In this document: positions 23,170-33,975 of the stretch, piece by piece
Numbering within the stretch: position 1 is the first letter of the stretch
Layout of the letters: each line of letters opens with the position of its first letter
From: Chamaelirium japonicum
Lineage: Eukaryota > Streptophyta > Magnoliopsida > Liliales > Melanthiaceae
Length of the DNA stretch: 64,000 bases
Assembly (NCBI GenBank): GCA_947650365.1
Contig: OX393550.1
Location: forward strand, 54,324,879 to 54,388,878
Direction: 5' to 3'
The notes under the pieces: model-generated
Seen by the model: the letters and a program-made list of their open reading frames with translations, nothing else
Told to the model about the DNA's origin: nothing
Databases searched by the model: none
Translations under genes and position numbers: made by a program

Positions 23170-25999
23170 ATGGCATCTTCGGGCAGTTCAAAGAAGAGCT
23201 TTGTTCCTTCTAAGAGGAAGGGCAAGGAAGTTGTCGAGGTTTCTTCTGCTCCGAAGGGACGAGGCAAAGGTAGGGCTGAATTGATTGAGCTTGGCCAACT
23301 GGGCAAGAGGCACCAAGGAGTAGGATTTGCTACTGCACCGTCAAGGCCAGAGCAGATCCCCAAAGCCAAATTTGTTCTCTGCCCGCAGATACCTCTGGAG
23401 GCGGAGCCTGAGTTTGGGTACAATATCGGCAGTAAGCTAACAGATGCGAAGAGGGAGAAGCTGCATGAGTTGCTGTCATTCTTCACAGAGGGAAAGGCTC
23501 GACCAGCGCTTCCGGGTGTTCTCTCTGCTTTCGGTGTTGACAGGCGGACAGTCTTTGTCTCGTGGGCGAGCAAAGAGCAAGTGATGGGAACCATGATCAC
23601 GATCGGCCAGCTCAACTGTGGACTGCGCCTTCCGCTACCGCCTTTCGCCGCGAGGCTGCTGAACGTTTCCGGTCTCTGTCCCGGGCAAGTGACTGGGAAC
23701 TCCTGGAGGATCATCTACCCTTTCTGTCGCGTAGAGTCGGATTTCCAGAAGGAGCTTAGGGAATGCTACTCCAGCATCCCTGCAGGTGAAGAAGCCTGAA
23801 TCGAACTAGGGTATTTCTTCTATCACTACCGATGGGCTTGGAGGAAGGACAGCCCGTTCTACTACTTGACAGGTGTCACTGCCCTCCGCCCGATCTCCGA
23901 TACCGTCGGTTCTGACAAGCTCTATACTGACTGGCCGTTGTCGATATCTGGTGCCTGGACTCCTATGTCTGTTCCAAAGGTTCCTCGATTCAAGGTGCAC
24001 AAGGAGACTGATATATACTGCACAGGAGGAGCTCTCTCTTGGGCTCCAGAACGAGTAGGGGCCCTCGACAATCTCTTTTTGGAGTTAACGTGCGGGACCC
24101 GATCTTGGAGGCAATTCTCGAATTGCCCAGTCCGACACGGCAAGGCCAACCTCCTCCACCGATCGAAGCTTCGATATGAAGACAATGAGGTAATCTACTC
24201 TGATTATGAGGAGGACCCTCAGTCTGGAAAAATTGTTAGAAAGCTTCGATTCGAAAAGAAGGCTTATGCAGCCAGGCGCGCGCTTCCCTCAAAGGAGAGA
24301 TTGGTGATTCCAAAGGGCCCGGCGAAGAAGAAGAGAAAAATCCTCATCAGACAGGAGGATGAGGAGAAAAAGAAGGATGAAGATGAAGAAGAGGAGGTAG
24401 AGAGGGAGGAGGGCGGAGATGAGGAGGATGAAGGCACAGGCAGCGATGGAGAAGATGGAGAGGAGGATGATGATGATGATGATGGGGGTGGTGAGGAAGA
24501 GATTCCTCCCACCCCCACTGATGGTGGTCATGGACATGGGGGTGGTGAGGAAGAAATTCCTCCCACCCCCACTGATGGTGGTCATGGACATGGGGGTGGT
24601 GAGGAAGAAATTCCTCCCACCCCCACTGGTGGTGTTGACGAGGAATCGCAGCCTATCCTCATAGACGAGGGTAAGGCTCGAAGGATGGAGGGAGTTATGG
24701 ACACCACGGGAGATGGCTCCAGGGTGATTCCCACCTACGACTTTGGGGCGTTGAAGAAGAACCCCCTGCGTTTCAAGATCAGGATATCGGGGAGTGGTGG
24801 GGTTGGAAGCAACCCCACACCCCTCGATCAGATACCTCCTGAGGTTCCCCTTCTCGAAGGGGCAACAACTACAAGTGGGGGTGTGGAGGTTGAACAACCC
24901 CCACCACCCTCACGATCTCTGGCTGAAGAAGTAGCTGCCATGGTGGCAGGGCTCGACCATCCGAGCGGGCGGGAAGACGAAGTGGGAGCCTCACCTCCTC
25001 GGGATGTTCCCTCTCCTGCTCACATGGAGAGAGAGAGCCGGGTGGGTGATGCTACCCCTCAACCCTTGCCAGAGCCAACCCCCACCAAGGAGAAGTCGAC
25101 CCCCAAGGGTAAGAGCTCCGATCGTGGAAAGGGAAAGGCTCCTCAGGTCGAGGCTTCAGGTACCTGTACTGACTTACCTTGATTGACTTGCCGTTGAAGC
25201 TCGAAAATATTCTAACACTTTGATCTCTCGTTGATTGCAGGTGCGCCTGTTGGCTCGACCCCAAAGATGGAGAGTTTGGGTGACGTTGACATCAACCACC
25301 CCACAGCCGTGATCCGGAAACTCTGCAATCTTCCAGGGGCTACTCTGGATGAAGCTTTCGACAGGCTCGAACTGGTGGTAAGTGCATCTTACTCGAAGGA
25401 TCATCTGAATTGCATCTTCAGAATAATTCTAACTCTTTGTCCATTTGCAGAACTCAGCTTGTTTAAAAATTGCAAGCAAGCTCTCCAGGAAGGCAGGAGA
25501 ACGAGAGGCCGCCTCTGAAGTGACCCATTTGACAGCTGAACTGAAGGCTGTGAGCGAGGAAAGAGATGAGCTGAGGGAGCTTCTAAGTTCAAAGAAACAA
25601 TCTCTCAAGGCCAAGATCGAGGATCTCCGCAAGGGGAAGCTGGAGATCAAGGGGCTGCAGGATCGTTGCTAGGCGCAGAGTCACGAGCTTGAATCCTTGA
25701 AGAATCGACTCTCCAAGGTTGAGGACGTGTCCTGCGGTCGCACTATCGAGATCAAGGAGCTGAAGGAACAACTTGCTACTCAGCACGCTGCCTTCACTGC
25801 CAGAGATGAGACTTCCAAGAAGGCACTGGAGCATGCGCTGTCTGAATGCAAGGTTTACAAGGAAACAGCTGAGAAGGCGGCAGAGGCACTCAGGGTACAC
25901 GTCAGCAGTGTCCGATCTTCGAAAACTTCGGTTGCGAGCAAGCCTCGTGGCGATTCTGAAGGGGAGAAGTCACGTGCTCCAAGCGTAGCCAAACCCTGA
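23170..25999 (+). pseudogene. Element A antisense extra gene (putative gypsy-type transposon protein)
   Basis: The gene runs opposite to the element. It starts MASSGSSKKS and has a basic N-terminus. A conserved block with GQLNCGLRLPLPPFAARLLN, SGLCPGQ and CRVESDFQ matches the family usually named putative gypsy-type transposon protein (Pfam PF04195, by memory). A long acidic Glu/Asp stretch, a Pro-rich part with an 18-codon repeat in three copies (24484-24640) and a C-terminal coiled coil follow. Two GT-AG introns (about 25160-25240 and 25378-25450) match those of element B. The copy carries about two breaks. The molecular function is unknown; antisense ORFs at this site are known for plant Tat elements. 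Confidence 0.8.
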
Positions 26000-26609
26000 T
26001 GTATTTCTACCTTTTCTTTGTTGTTCACACTTGTAAACTCTTGACATGTAGCAGTTCATCATTGTACTTGGCAAATTTTGATAATAATAGAAATCTTTTT
26101 GGGTATTTGAAAATTGGATGTCTCTTGAGTTGAATGCCTTTGAATCTTATGTTCTGGATAGCGTTAGCATAGATACAATCTTTTGAATGTAAGGGATCGA
26201 GTCGCAACTCGATTACCTAAACTTGTAACTTGAAATTTGAACTGGAATTCGTGTAACATTCGAATGTGAGGGGTTGAGTCGCAACTCAAGCACCCAAACC
26301 TGTTAGACGATATTGAAATTGATTGAAATTGAATATTGAAATTTGAAAGTCAGTTTAACATTTGCCAGTAAGGGGTTGAGTCGCAACTCTAACACCCAAA
26401 CTTGTTAAAAGACTTGGTAACTTGAATATGGTCAGTTTTTAACATTTGCTAGTAAGGGGTTGAGTCGCAACTCTAACTCCCCAACTTGTTAAAAGACCTG
26501 GTAATTTGAATATAGATAACTTGAAACTGCTTCAGAACTTGAATTGAAAAGCTGAACACTGGCACATTTGAAGACTTGAAAGAGATCTTTATTCATCACA
26601 TAATTTACA
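26000..26609. repeat. Convergent spacer with four GAGTCGCAACTC motifs
   Basis: The spacer between the 3' ends of the antisense gene and pol has GAGTCGCAACTC at 26199-26210, 26276-26287, 26378-26389 and 26462-26473. Each sits in a diverged repeat with GGGGTTGAGTCGCAACTC..CACCCAAACTTGTTA. The core is an imperfect palindrome. Element B has four equivalents at 53458-53732. A role in ending both transcripts is possible but unproven. Confidence 0.8.
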
Positions 26610-29600
26610 TCAAGGATAGAACAGCTTGAGGTGTCTAGAATTCCAAGCTCGTGGCAACCTATCTCCTTCTGGTGAGATTAGTCGATAGGAGCCTTTGCCT
26701 CCAACAGACTCAATGATGTATGGACCTTCCCAGTTGGGAGCAAGCTTCCCACTGCTGTGTTCTTTGGTGTTGTAGAAAACTGCTCTGAGAACTAAACTAC
26801 CCACTGAGAACTGTCTCTTGTAGACTTTCTTGTCGTAGGCTCTTTTGATCTTCTGCTGGTACTTGGCCACACGAAGTGATGCTTGATCTCGTAATTCTTC
26901 GGAGAAGTCTAGATCATTGATCCGAAGTTCTTCATTGATCCCTTCTTCAATGGCTTTGGTCTTCAAAGTGCTTGATATATTTTCTGTTGGGAGTACTGCT
27001 TCCGATCCGTATGTTAGACGAAAGGGTGAGAACCCTGTTGATTTCTCGGAGTTGTGCGATACCCCCAAAGAACTTCAGGTAGGACTTGCTCCCACAATCC
27101 TTTCTTATCGCTGAGTTTTTTCTTGAGTATACCAAGTATGGCTCTATTTGAGGCTTCAGCTTGGCCATTGCATTGAGGATATCTTGGAGTTGAATAGAAT
27201 AGCTTGATACCGTTGTTAAGGCAGAACTCTCGAAATTTGTCGGAATCAAATTGAGCTCCATTGTCAGCAACGAGAATTTGAGGTGTACCAAATCTTGAGA
27301 AGATGTTGTGCCGAATGAATTTGATCACTTCATCGTCAGTCTCTCAGAAGAGGGGCACAGCTTCAACCCATTTGGTGAAGTAATCTGTGGCCAGCAATAG
27401 ATACTTCTTCTTGCTCGGAGTTGGAGGGAAAGGACCTAAGAAATCTAACCCCCACTGATGGAATGGCCAGGGACTAGATAGTTGATGAAGTTCATCTGCA
27501 GGGAGATGGATAGCTCGAGCGTGTCTTTGGCATGGCTCACATCTTTGAACTATTTGTTGAGCATCCCTTGCCATTGTTGGCCAGTAGTACCCTTGTAGCT
27601 TCGTCTTGGCTTCAAGAGATCTTCCTCCCGAATGATTTCCACAAACTCCGGAATGGATATCAATCAGGATTGCCTGTGCTTGCTCGGGACCAAGGCACTT
27701 GAGCAACATCCCGTTGTGAGATTTGAAGTATAGATCCTCTCCTTGAATAGTGTAACAAGGGAGTTTCCTTTGAAGTCTTCGGGCTTGATTTGGATCTTCG
27801 GGCATTTTGCCATGCTTGAAGAAATCAAAGATTGATCGTCTCCAGTCTTCAGGCTCATTTGTAGTAGTAGTGAGGTTCAATGCAAGTTGATCTCCACCCC
27901 CAGATCTCTTTGTAGTAGCGAGGATCTGTTGATCGGGGATGGTCTTGGGCACTTCTTGATAATCAATCTGTATTTGCCTTCCTCCGAGTGAGTCTCCAAG
28001 AACTGAGGCAGCATTGGCTAAGGCATCTGCTTCTCGGTTCTCTGCTCTTGGAATTTGAACGAACTCAGTTATAGTAAAACGTTGTTGAAGACGTCGTACT
28101 AAGGCTAAGTAGAACTGCATTCTTTCTTCGCGAGCTGTGTATTCTCCATTGATTTGCCTTATGATCAATTGGGAGTCGCTGTAGACGATGATTCGATCTA
28201 CCCCCAGAGATTCCGCCATTTCGAGTCCGGAAATGAGTGCTTCATATTCAGCTTCGTTGTTGGTGGCATTAAACCCAAGAAGAGTGGCCTTCTGGAGATG
28301 ATCAAGTTCGGGGGATATTAAGACTATCCCAGTTCCCGAACCGATCGAACTAGAAGCTCCATCAGTATAGAGTTTCCATGGAGGAGTCACAGCAATAGCC
28401 TCAAGATTTGGATCAATCTTTGTTGAAGGAACGATCAGAGTATTGTCTTCATCTTCTAAGCGCATGTCGACATCTTCTTCCCAAGTGATGGGGTCTTCAA
28501 CTGGAAAATAAGCTAGAAAATCAGCAACAGCTTGACCTTTAATGGAAGTGCGAGATTCGAACTGAATCCCCAGAGCACTCATTTCGATCACCCATTTGGT
28601 CATTCGACCAGCTCGACCAGCTTTGTCAATGATATCTTTGAGTGAGTGTTCTGAAATGACAGTGATCTGGTGGGAGACGAAGTATGGTTGGAGACGACGC
28701 GATGCAGTGAGTAAGGCCAGGATGACCTTCTTAGTTTTTGAATAGCGAGTTTCAGCCGGAAGAAGAGTGTGGCTGATATAGTAGACTGGATGCTCAAAGC
28801 CTTCTCTTCTACTGACTAAGACTGCACTGATTGCTTGATCAGTTACGGCGAGATAGAGCCATAAGTCTTCTTTTGGCAATGGAGCAGTCATGATAGGAGC
28901 TTGCACCAGATATTTCTTGATGCTTTGAAATGCTTCTTCACAGATTGGACTCCAGCCAGATGTATCCGCCTTTCGTAGTTTGTCGAAGAGGGGTTTGCAC
29001 TTGTCGGAAGATTTTGAGATGAATCGATTGAGTGCTGCTAACCTTCCGGTGAGGCGTTGAACTTCTTTTCGATTTGTAGGTGAAGGCATATCGATGATGG
29101 CTCGAATTTGATCGGGATTGGCTTCAATACCCCTCCTGGTCACAAGATGACCCAGGAATTTGCCAGATTGAACTCCGAAAGCGCACTTGGCTGGGTTGAG
29201 CTTCATACGATATTTTCGAAAAACTTGAAAGGTTTCTGTCAGATCAGAAAGGTGCTTGCTCCGAATGGAACTCTTGGTGAGGAGATCATTGACGTAGACT
29301 TCGACGTTGCGACCGATCTGATCTTCGAACATTTTTGTGACTAACATTTGATAGGTAGATCCAACATTTTTGAGGCCGAATGGCATTACATTGTAGCAGT
29401 AGAGACCTCGGCTAGTCACGAAGCAAGTCTTCTCTTGATCATCTGGATGAAGTGGAATTTGATTATATCCAGAATACCCATCCATGAAGGACAATAGCTC
29501 GTGGCCAGCAGTGGCATCGACGAGTTTATCGATCCTTGGCATGGGAAATGGGTCTTTGGGGCAAGCCTTGTTGAGGTTGGTGAAGTCGATACAGACTCAG

Positions 29601-30016
29601 ACTTTCCCATTCTTCTTTAGAACAGCAACAATGTTAGAGATCCAAGTAGGATACTCTACTTCACGGATGAAACCTGCTGCGAGTAGCTTGGTGATTTCTT
29701 CTTGAACAGCAACTTGCAGCTCTGGTCGGATGGTGCGTGGCTTTTGCTTGACAGGCTTCATTTCTTCTTTGATTGCAAGTCGATGGCAAGCGTCATCTGG
29801 ATTGATACCAGGCATGTCTTCGAAACACCAGGCGAAGATGTCGATATTGGACTGGAGGAAGGATACCATGTCTTGCGCTTCTGCGTCGCTAAGACCGGTA
29901 CCAATAAATGTTTGTCGAGGGAGATCTCCACTGCCAATGTTGATAGGGATGATTTCTTCAATTGAAGGTGATGTTTCCCATTCGATTGGTGGAGGTTCGG
30001 TCAGCGGAATCTCCTT
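26610..30016 (-). pseudogene. Element A pol: RT, two RNase H domains, integrase
   Basis: Reading leftwards on the minus strand: reverse transcriptase (ITKLLAAGFIREVEYPTW, a VMPFGLKN block, YVNDLL at the catalytic site), an RT-linked RNase H (PVYYISHTLLPAETRYSK), and a second RNase H (LYTDGASSSIGSG, NNEAEYEALISGLE, YSDSQLI) as known for Tat elements. The integrase follows, with a zinc finger (CEPCQRH), GLDFLGPF and ADNGAQFDS. The C-terminus has GPYIIESVGGKGSYRL and no chromodomain. About four breaks interrupt it. It follows gag-protease in the same frame after a UAG. Confidence 0.88.
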
Positions 30017-30025
30017 TAATTGCTA
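30017..30025 (-). promoter_or_regulatory. Gag-pol leaky stop context (UAG CAA UUA)
   Basis: On the minus strand gag-protease ends with TAG immediately followed by CAATTA, which fits the CARYYA context of the tobamovirus replicase read-through site. Element B has the same nine bases at 49937-49945 and pol continues in the same frame there. Read-through between gag and pol is known for several retroelements. Its use here is inferred. Confidence 0.6.
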
Positions 30026-32492
30026 TTTGGAAGAGGGACCAGCTTCATCTCGTGGCCGCTTTGGAGGAGCAATGTTGATCTTTCGATCTGTTTTAGCCGC
30101 AGCAGCCTCACAAGACCTTCCAGCTTGTTGATCACCTCGAATGCAGACGATGCCTTCTCCTGTTGCAAACTTGAGAAGTTGGTGATAAGAAGAGGAGATG
30201 GCATTGATCTGGTGGAGGAATGGTCGCCCAAGAATGGCGTTGTAGCTAGACATTCCTTCGACGATTGCAAACCTCACCGAGACTCGAGTCTCTCGGCTGA
30301 GGTCGATAGTAAATCTGGACTCGCCCACCGTGATGCTTTGTTCACCGTTGAAACCAGTGATCACCGTTGGAACGACGTCAAGGCTTTGATACTTATGTCC
30401 CAGACGCTTGAAGCAATCCGAGAACATAATGTCGATGGAGCTTCCGGTGTCGATGAGGATCCGGTTGACAGTGCTGCCGTCGATAATGAGTTTCAAGACC
30501 AGGGGGTCTCGATGTGGAGTATGGACTCCTTGAAGATCAGTGTCGTTGAAGACGATTGATGGCCAAGCAAGACCTTCGATGGGTTTCTCGATCCAGGTAT
30601 CTTCTTTGCTCGCAGTAGAACGAGCGTGGAAGATGCGTCGAACTTGGCGATCCACCTCTTTCCCAGTCAGACTTTGGTTGTGCAATGTTCCATGAATACC
30701 AAAAACATTGGCATTCACAGAGGTAGTTTGCCGGTTTGAAGAGATTTGATGTATCCAACACACTTCTTTCCCCTTTGCAGAGGTCCGATGTTGATCGTGT
30801 CCGCCTTTGACGAACTCTTGAAGATGGCCTTCTCGCAATAGGTCTTCAAGATGGAATTTCAGCCGAAAACACCGATCGGTGGAATGGCCGTGACTTCGAT
30901 GGAAGTCGCAGTAGACTGTTTTGTCTGCTGTGAATTTGGAATTCGGTTGAAAAGGATTAGGCCTCCGAACGAACTCTTCATGTTGAATGCGGTCGAGTAT
31001 CTGTTCGACCGGCATATTCAACTCGGTGAAAGTGGTCTTCGTTGGAGATCGACGTCCATCATTCTTTGATCTTTTGTTGGCCGGAGGGGCTGTTGCTTCA
31101 GTGTTGTGAGCCTTTGCAGCATACTTAGGAGCTTCTCTTTCAGCAGGCCTTCTTTTAGTTTCTCGCCCTTTCCGAGCGACTTGATCGTCTTCCACCTCAA
31201 TCTCTCTCTGAATTCGGTCAAACATTGCACCCAGAGAAGGAGGGGGATTGCGGATAAAGTCGTTATAGATGTGTAGATCGAAGCGGAGAGCGTTCTGGAA
31301 AGCCAACATGATGGCTTCATCATCCAGATGTCTTCCAGAGAGAGCAGCATGCTCATTGCGAAACCTCCTCGTGAAGCTGCGGAGAGTCTCGTCTGCACCC
31401 ATCCTCAGTCGGTAAAGAGAGTCGAGTTTCTTCTCTGGCTTTAGATTGAGTTGATAGTGCTGCACAAAGAGGTTAGCCAAAACACCGAACTGGGTGATGG
31501 ACCCAGCTCGGAGATTGTGATACCAGTCGAGTGAAGGCTCATCAAGACTTCCCGCGAAGGTGCGGCAGAGCACGTTGTTTTCCTCTTCGTGTGGTGTTAG
31601 AGCTTGCTTGAAAGCAAGTATATGGAGGCTTGGATCTCCTCTAATACAGTTGAATTTGGGGAGGATAGGAGTTCTCCATCCTCTTGGAAAGGTGGTCTCG
31701 AAGAGACTTCGATGTAGAGGCCCGGCAGAGGAGTAACCGTCCCTACGACCGTGTCCTCGACCTAGAGGTGGGTCAAGAGGCAAGATCGCAAGGTCTTGCT
31801 CGGGCATTGAAGTATTTGCCGGTTGGAGTCGATGTCGAAGGTCCGATCCAAGTCCACGTTGAAGTGGAATGGACGGGGAAACTCAGCTTTTTGAAGGACC
31901 GCCTTTCATTTGGTGCCTCCTTGGTGCATTGAGATTTGATGGAGCCTTCTTGTCGCAGTTGCGGCCAGAAGACGACTGGGAAGACTCGTCATCAAGGCGA
32001 TCCCAAACACTTTGCTTCCAAGGAGCAGCAGAGGGAGTTGGGTCGCGTCGAATCCTCTCGAGGGCAGCAGTGCCCATTGATCTCCGTTGCTCGGAGTGGA
32101 TTGAGCGTTGTGGAAGATTGATCCTCTTGCTTGCAGAGGGGATAGGAAGAGCGATTCCAGCCTCAGAGGCTGCCTTCTTCAGAGCATCCCTCTCAGCAGT
32201 GAGGATGGCATTCTGCTTTGCTAATTGGAGCAGCTGGAAGTCGACTGCCAAAATTTGGTAGGTTGATGGAGGGTCTTCAGCTGGAGCTGGTGTTGTTTGT
32301 CCAATCGACTGTCGCGCGGGGTGGGCGATAGGTCGATCGATAGATCTGCCGCTCCCTGAACGAACCCCCATCTCGGGGACAGCAAGGGGCTGTCCGAAGT
32401 TGAGCCTTTGACTCATTGAACAAGTCTCAGGACGAGGTTGTTATTGAGTGTTACTTCCTTCTGGTTGACCCTGATGCTTTATTCTCGCCATT
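30026..32492 (-). pseudogene. Element A gag-protease
   Basis: The region is collinear with the intact 822-codon gag-protease of element B. It has the N-terminal segment with RLNFGQPLAVPEMGVRSGSG, the Gag domain (PKFNCIRGDPSLHILAFKQA, DWYH, KPEKKLDSLYRLRMGADE), a Cys/His cluster (YCDFHRSHGHSTDRC) and a retropepsin (ILIDTGSS, then ILGRPFLHQI). About two breaks interrupt the reading frame in this copy. The protein would form the particle core and process the polyprotein in the cytoplasm. Confidence 0.88.
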
Positions 32493-32635
32493 CAGAGAGC
32501 GAAGGGTGCAACGAGAGTGCCGACATCCGATCAGTTGTCTGATCAACCGAGGAGGCGAGGAAGTTTGGCTATCAAGATAGGTTGTATGCTTAACCGATCA
32601 AGTAGTAGTGGAGAGAGCTCGACTTTTTGCTCGGA

Positions 32636-32655
32636 TCCCACAGACGGTGCCAAAC
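32636..32655 (-). promoter_or_regulatory. Element A primer-binding site
   Basis: The minus strand reads GTTTGGCACCGTCTGTGG directly after the 5' LTR. Element B has GTTTGGCGCCGTCTGTGG at the same position. The form is typical of Tat-lineage elements (usually ascribed to a tRNA-Arg). The tRNA identity is from memory, not checked here. Confidence 0.7.
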
Positions 32656-33344
32656 TGTGGGGGAAAATCTTCGTGCCGACCCGAAGACTCTCGCAGCACC
32701 AGTCAATTGAAATTGAAGTTGACGTTGGAGATCGTTGGTCGATCTGTTGATCGAAGTTGAAGTCTTTGATATGTAAACAGAGATGCAATCAGAGAGATTG
32801 TTGACACGAGGTGTGATCTCGGAGTTCAGCCGAAGCCTACGTCTCCGTGCTATAGGGAGCAACCCGAATTCACTAACACTTATGCTGGAGTGATCTCGAC
32901 AGGCCGAGTATCACTGTAAACACTGATCTCTTCGAGAGAGAGAAGAAGATCAAAGAGAGGTGGAAGATGGGAAGTTGGAAATCCCAGAGCTCTGGTTTTT
33001 AGAACTGAGAATTCGATCTCTTTAGAATCGATCCTTTTACATTTGAAGACTCTGCTATTTATAGGATTTTCTGGTGGTAAACGGCGGTCTCTGCTGCCGT
33101 ATCTGGGGATCCTCCAGGTAAGGCTGGTGGGCTCCGCTGCCGTCTTAGGGGGCCCACCAGGCAGGGCCGGTGGGTCCCGCTGTGGTATTCGGGGGCCCAC
33201 CAGGCAGGGCTGGTGGGTCCCGCTGTAGTCTTCGGGGGCCCACCAGGTAGGGCCGGTGGGTCCCGCTGTGGTACTCGGGGGCCCACCAGGCAGGGCCGGT
33301 GGGGCCCGCTGTTTGCAGACTTCTTGCCAAAATTTGCACCCACA
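32656..33344 (-). mobile_element. Element A 5' LTR
   Basis: 689 bp, nearly identical to the 3' LTR (about 2 differences). It has the same TATA motif (minus strand, about 33054-33066) and the same four-unit U3 array. The flanking GAATC at 33345-33349 duplicates 20604-20608. Confidence 0.93.
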
Positions 33345-33975
33345 GAATCAAACGACGTCATTAAAGGTATGAACGATCCACTTTTAGAATATTATTCCAA
33401 TTAAAAATAAGTGAGTTATAAACAGAACAATTTGAATTTTCGTAAGCACCATTTTGGAAATCTAGCTAAAGTAACTTTAGACCAGGTTCGAACTATTTGT
33501 TCATATCAATTCACTTGACTAGAGACTTACAATTAAAGACAGTACCGTTAGGGTATATACTTGCCCTCACCACTGCACTTAGTGATATGGCCAAAACAAA
33601 CAGAGCCTGCAGAAACTGTATACTAAGAATTGAAGATGTGGAGTGGTGGCCAAATTGAAATTGAAGAAAATTTGATATTATATTAGGAATGGACTGGTTA
33701 TCCAAATATAGGATGATGATGAATTGTTATCGAAATAATGTTACCTTTTATGATGAATTGTTATCGGAAGAATGTTACCTTTTAAAAACCTGAAGAAAAG
33801 GAAATAATATTCTGCGAAAGAAAGTTCGGAAAGAGAAAAGCAAAAATCTATCACTTGATGATTGGAAGAAATTGTGAAGAAGTTACTTAGGAATTAGATC
33901 TAGAAATATACTAGTTCAATAACTGAGGTAAGTACTTTAAATTTCGAGGACGAAATTTTTATTAGGGGTAGAGAA
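33345..33975 (+). mobile_element. Chain internal region 1, 3' part
   Basis: The remainder of internal region 1 resumes after element A. It includes a protease-end remnant (ILGMDWLSKY, about 33680-33712) and the terminal tract TTCGAGGACGAAATTTTTAT followed by TAGGGGTAGAGAA, a polypurine tract next to LTR 2. Everything that should encode RT, RNase H and integrase is absent, so the family cannot move by itself. Confidence 0.88.

Larger units (their letters stand above)
20609..33344 (-). mobile_element. Element A: Tat-lineage Ty3/gypsy, near complete
   Basis: The element is 12,736 bp, with two 689-bp LTRs (20609-21297 and 32656-33344), and is flanked by the 5-bp duplication GAATC. Reading from the right on the minus strand: 5' LTR, primer site, gag-protease, pol with two RNase H domains and integrase, a gene in antisense, a 118-bp tandem array, polypurine tract, 3' LTR. 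By eye the LTRs differ at about 2 positions (about 0.3%). With a grass-type rate of 1.3e-8 per site per year this is roughly 0.1 million years. All parts are present; the sense coding region carries about six breaks, so it is not functional as it stands. Confidence 0.92.

Noticed and set aside
23806-24897. Minus-strand open frames over the antisense gene of element A
   Set aside because: They are shadows of the acidic and Pro-rich coding repeats on the plus strand.
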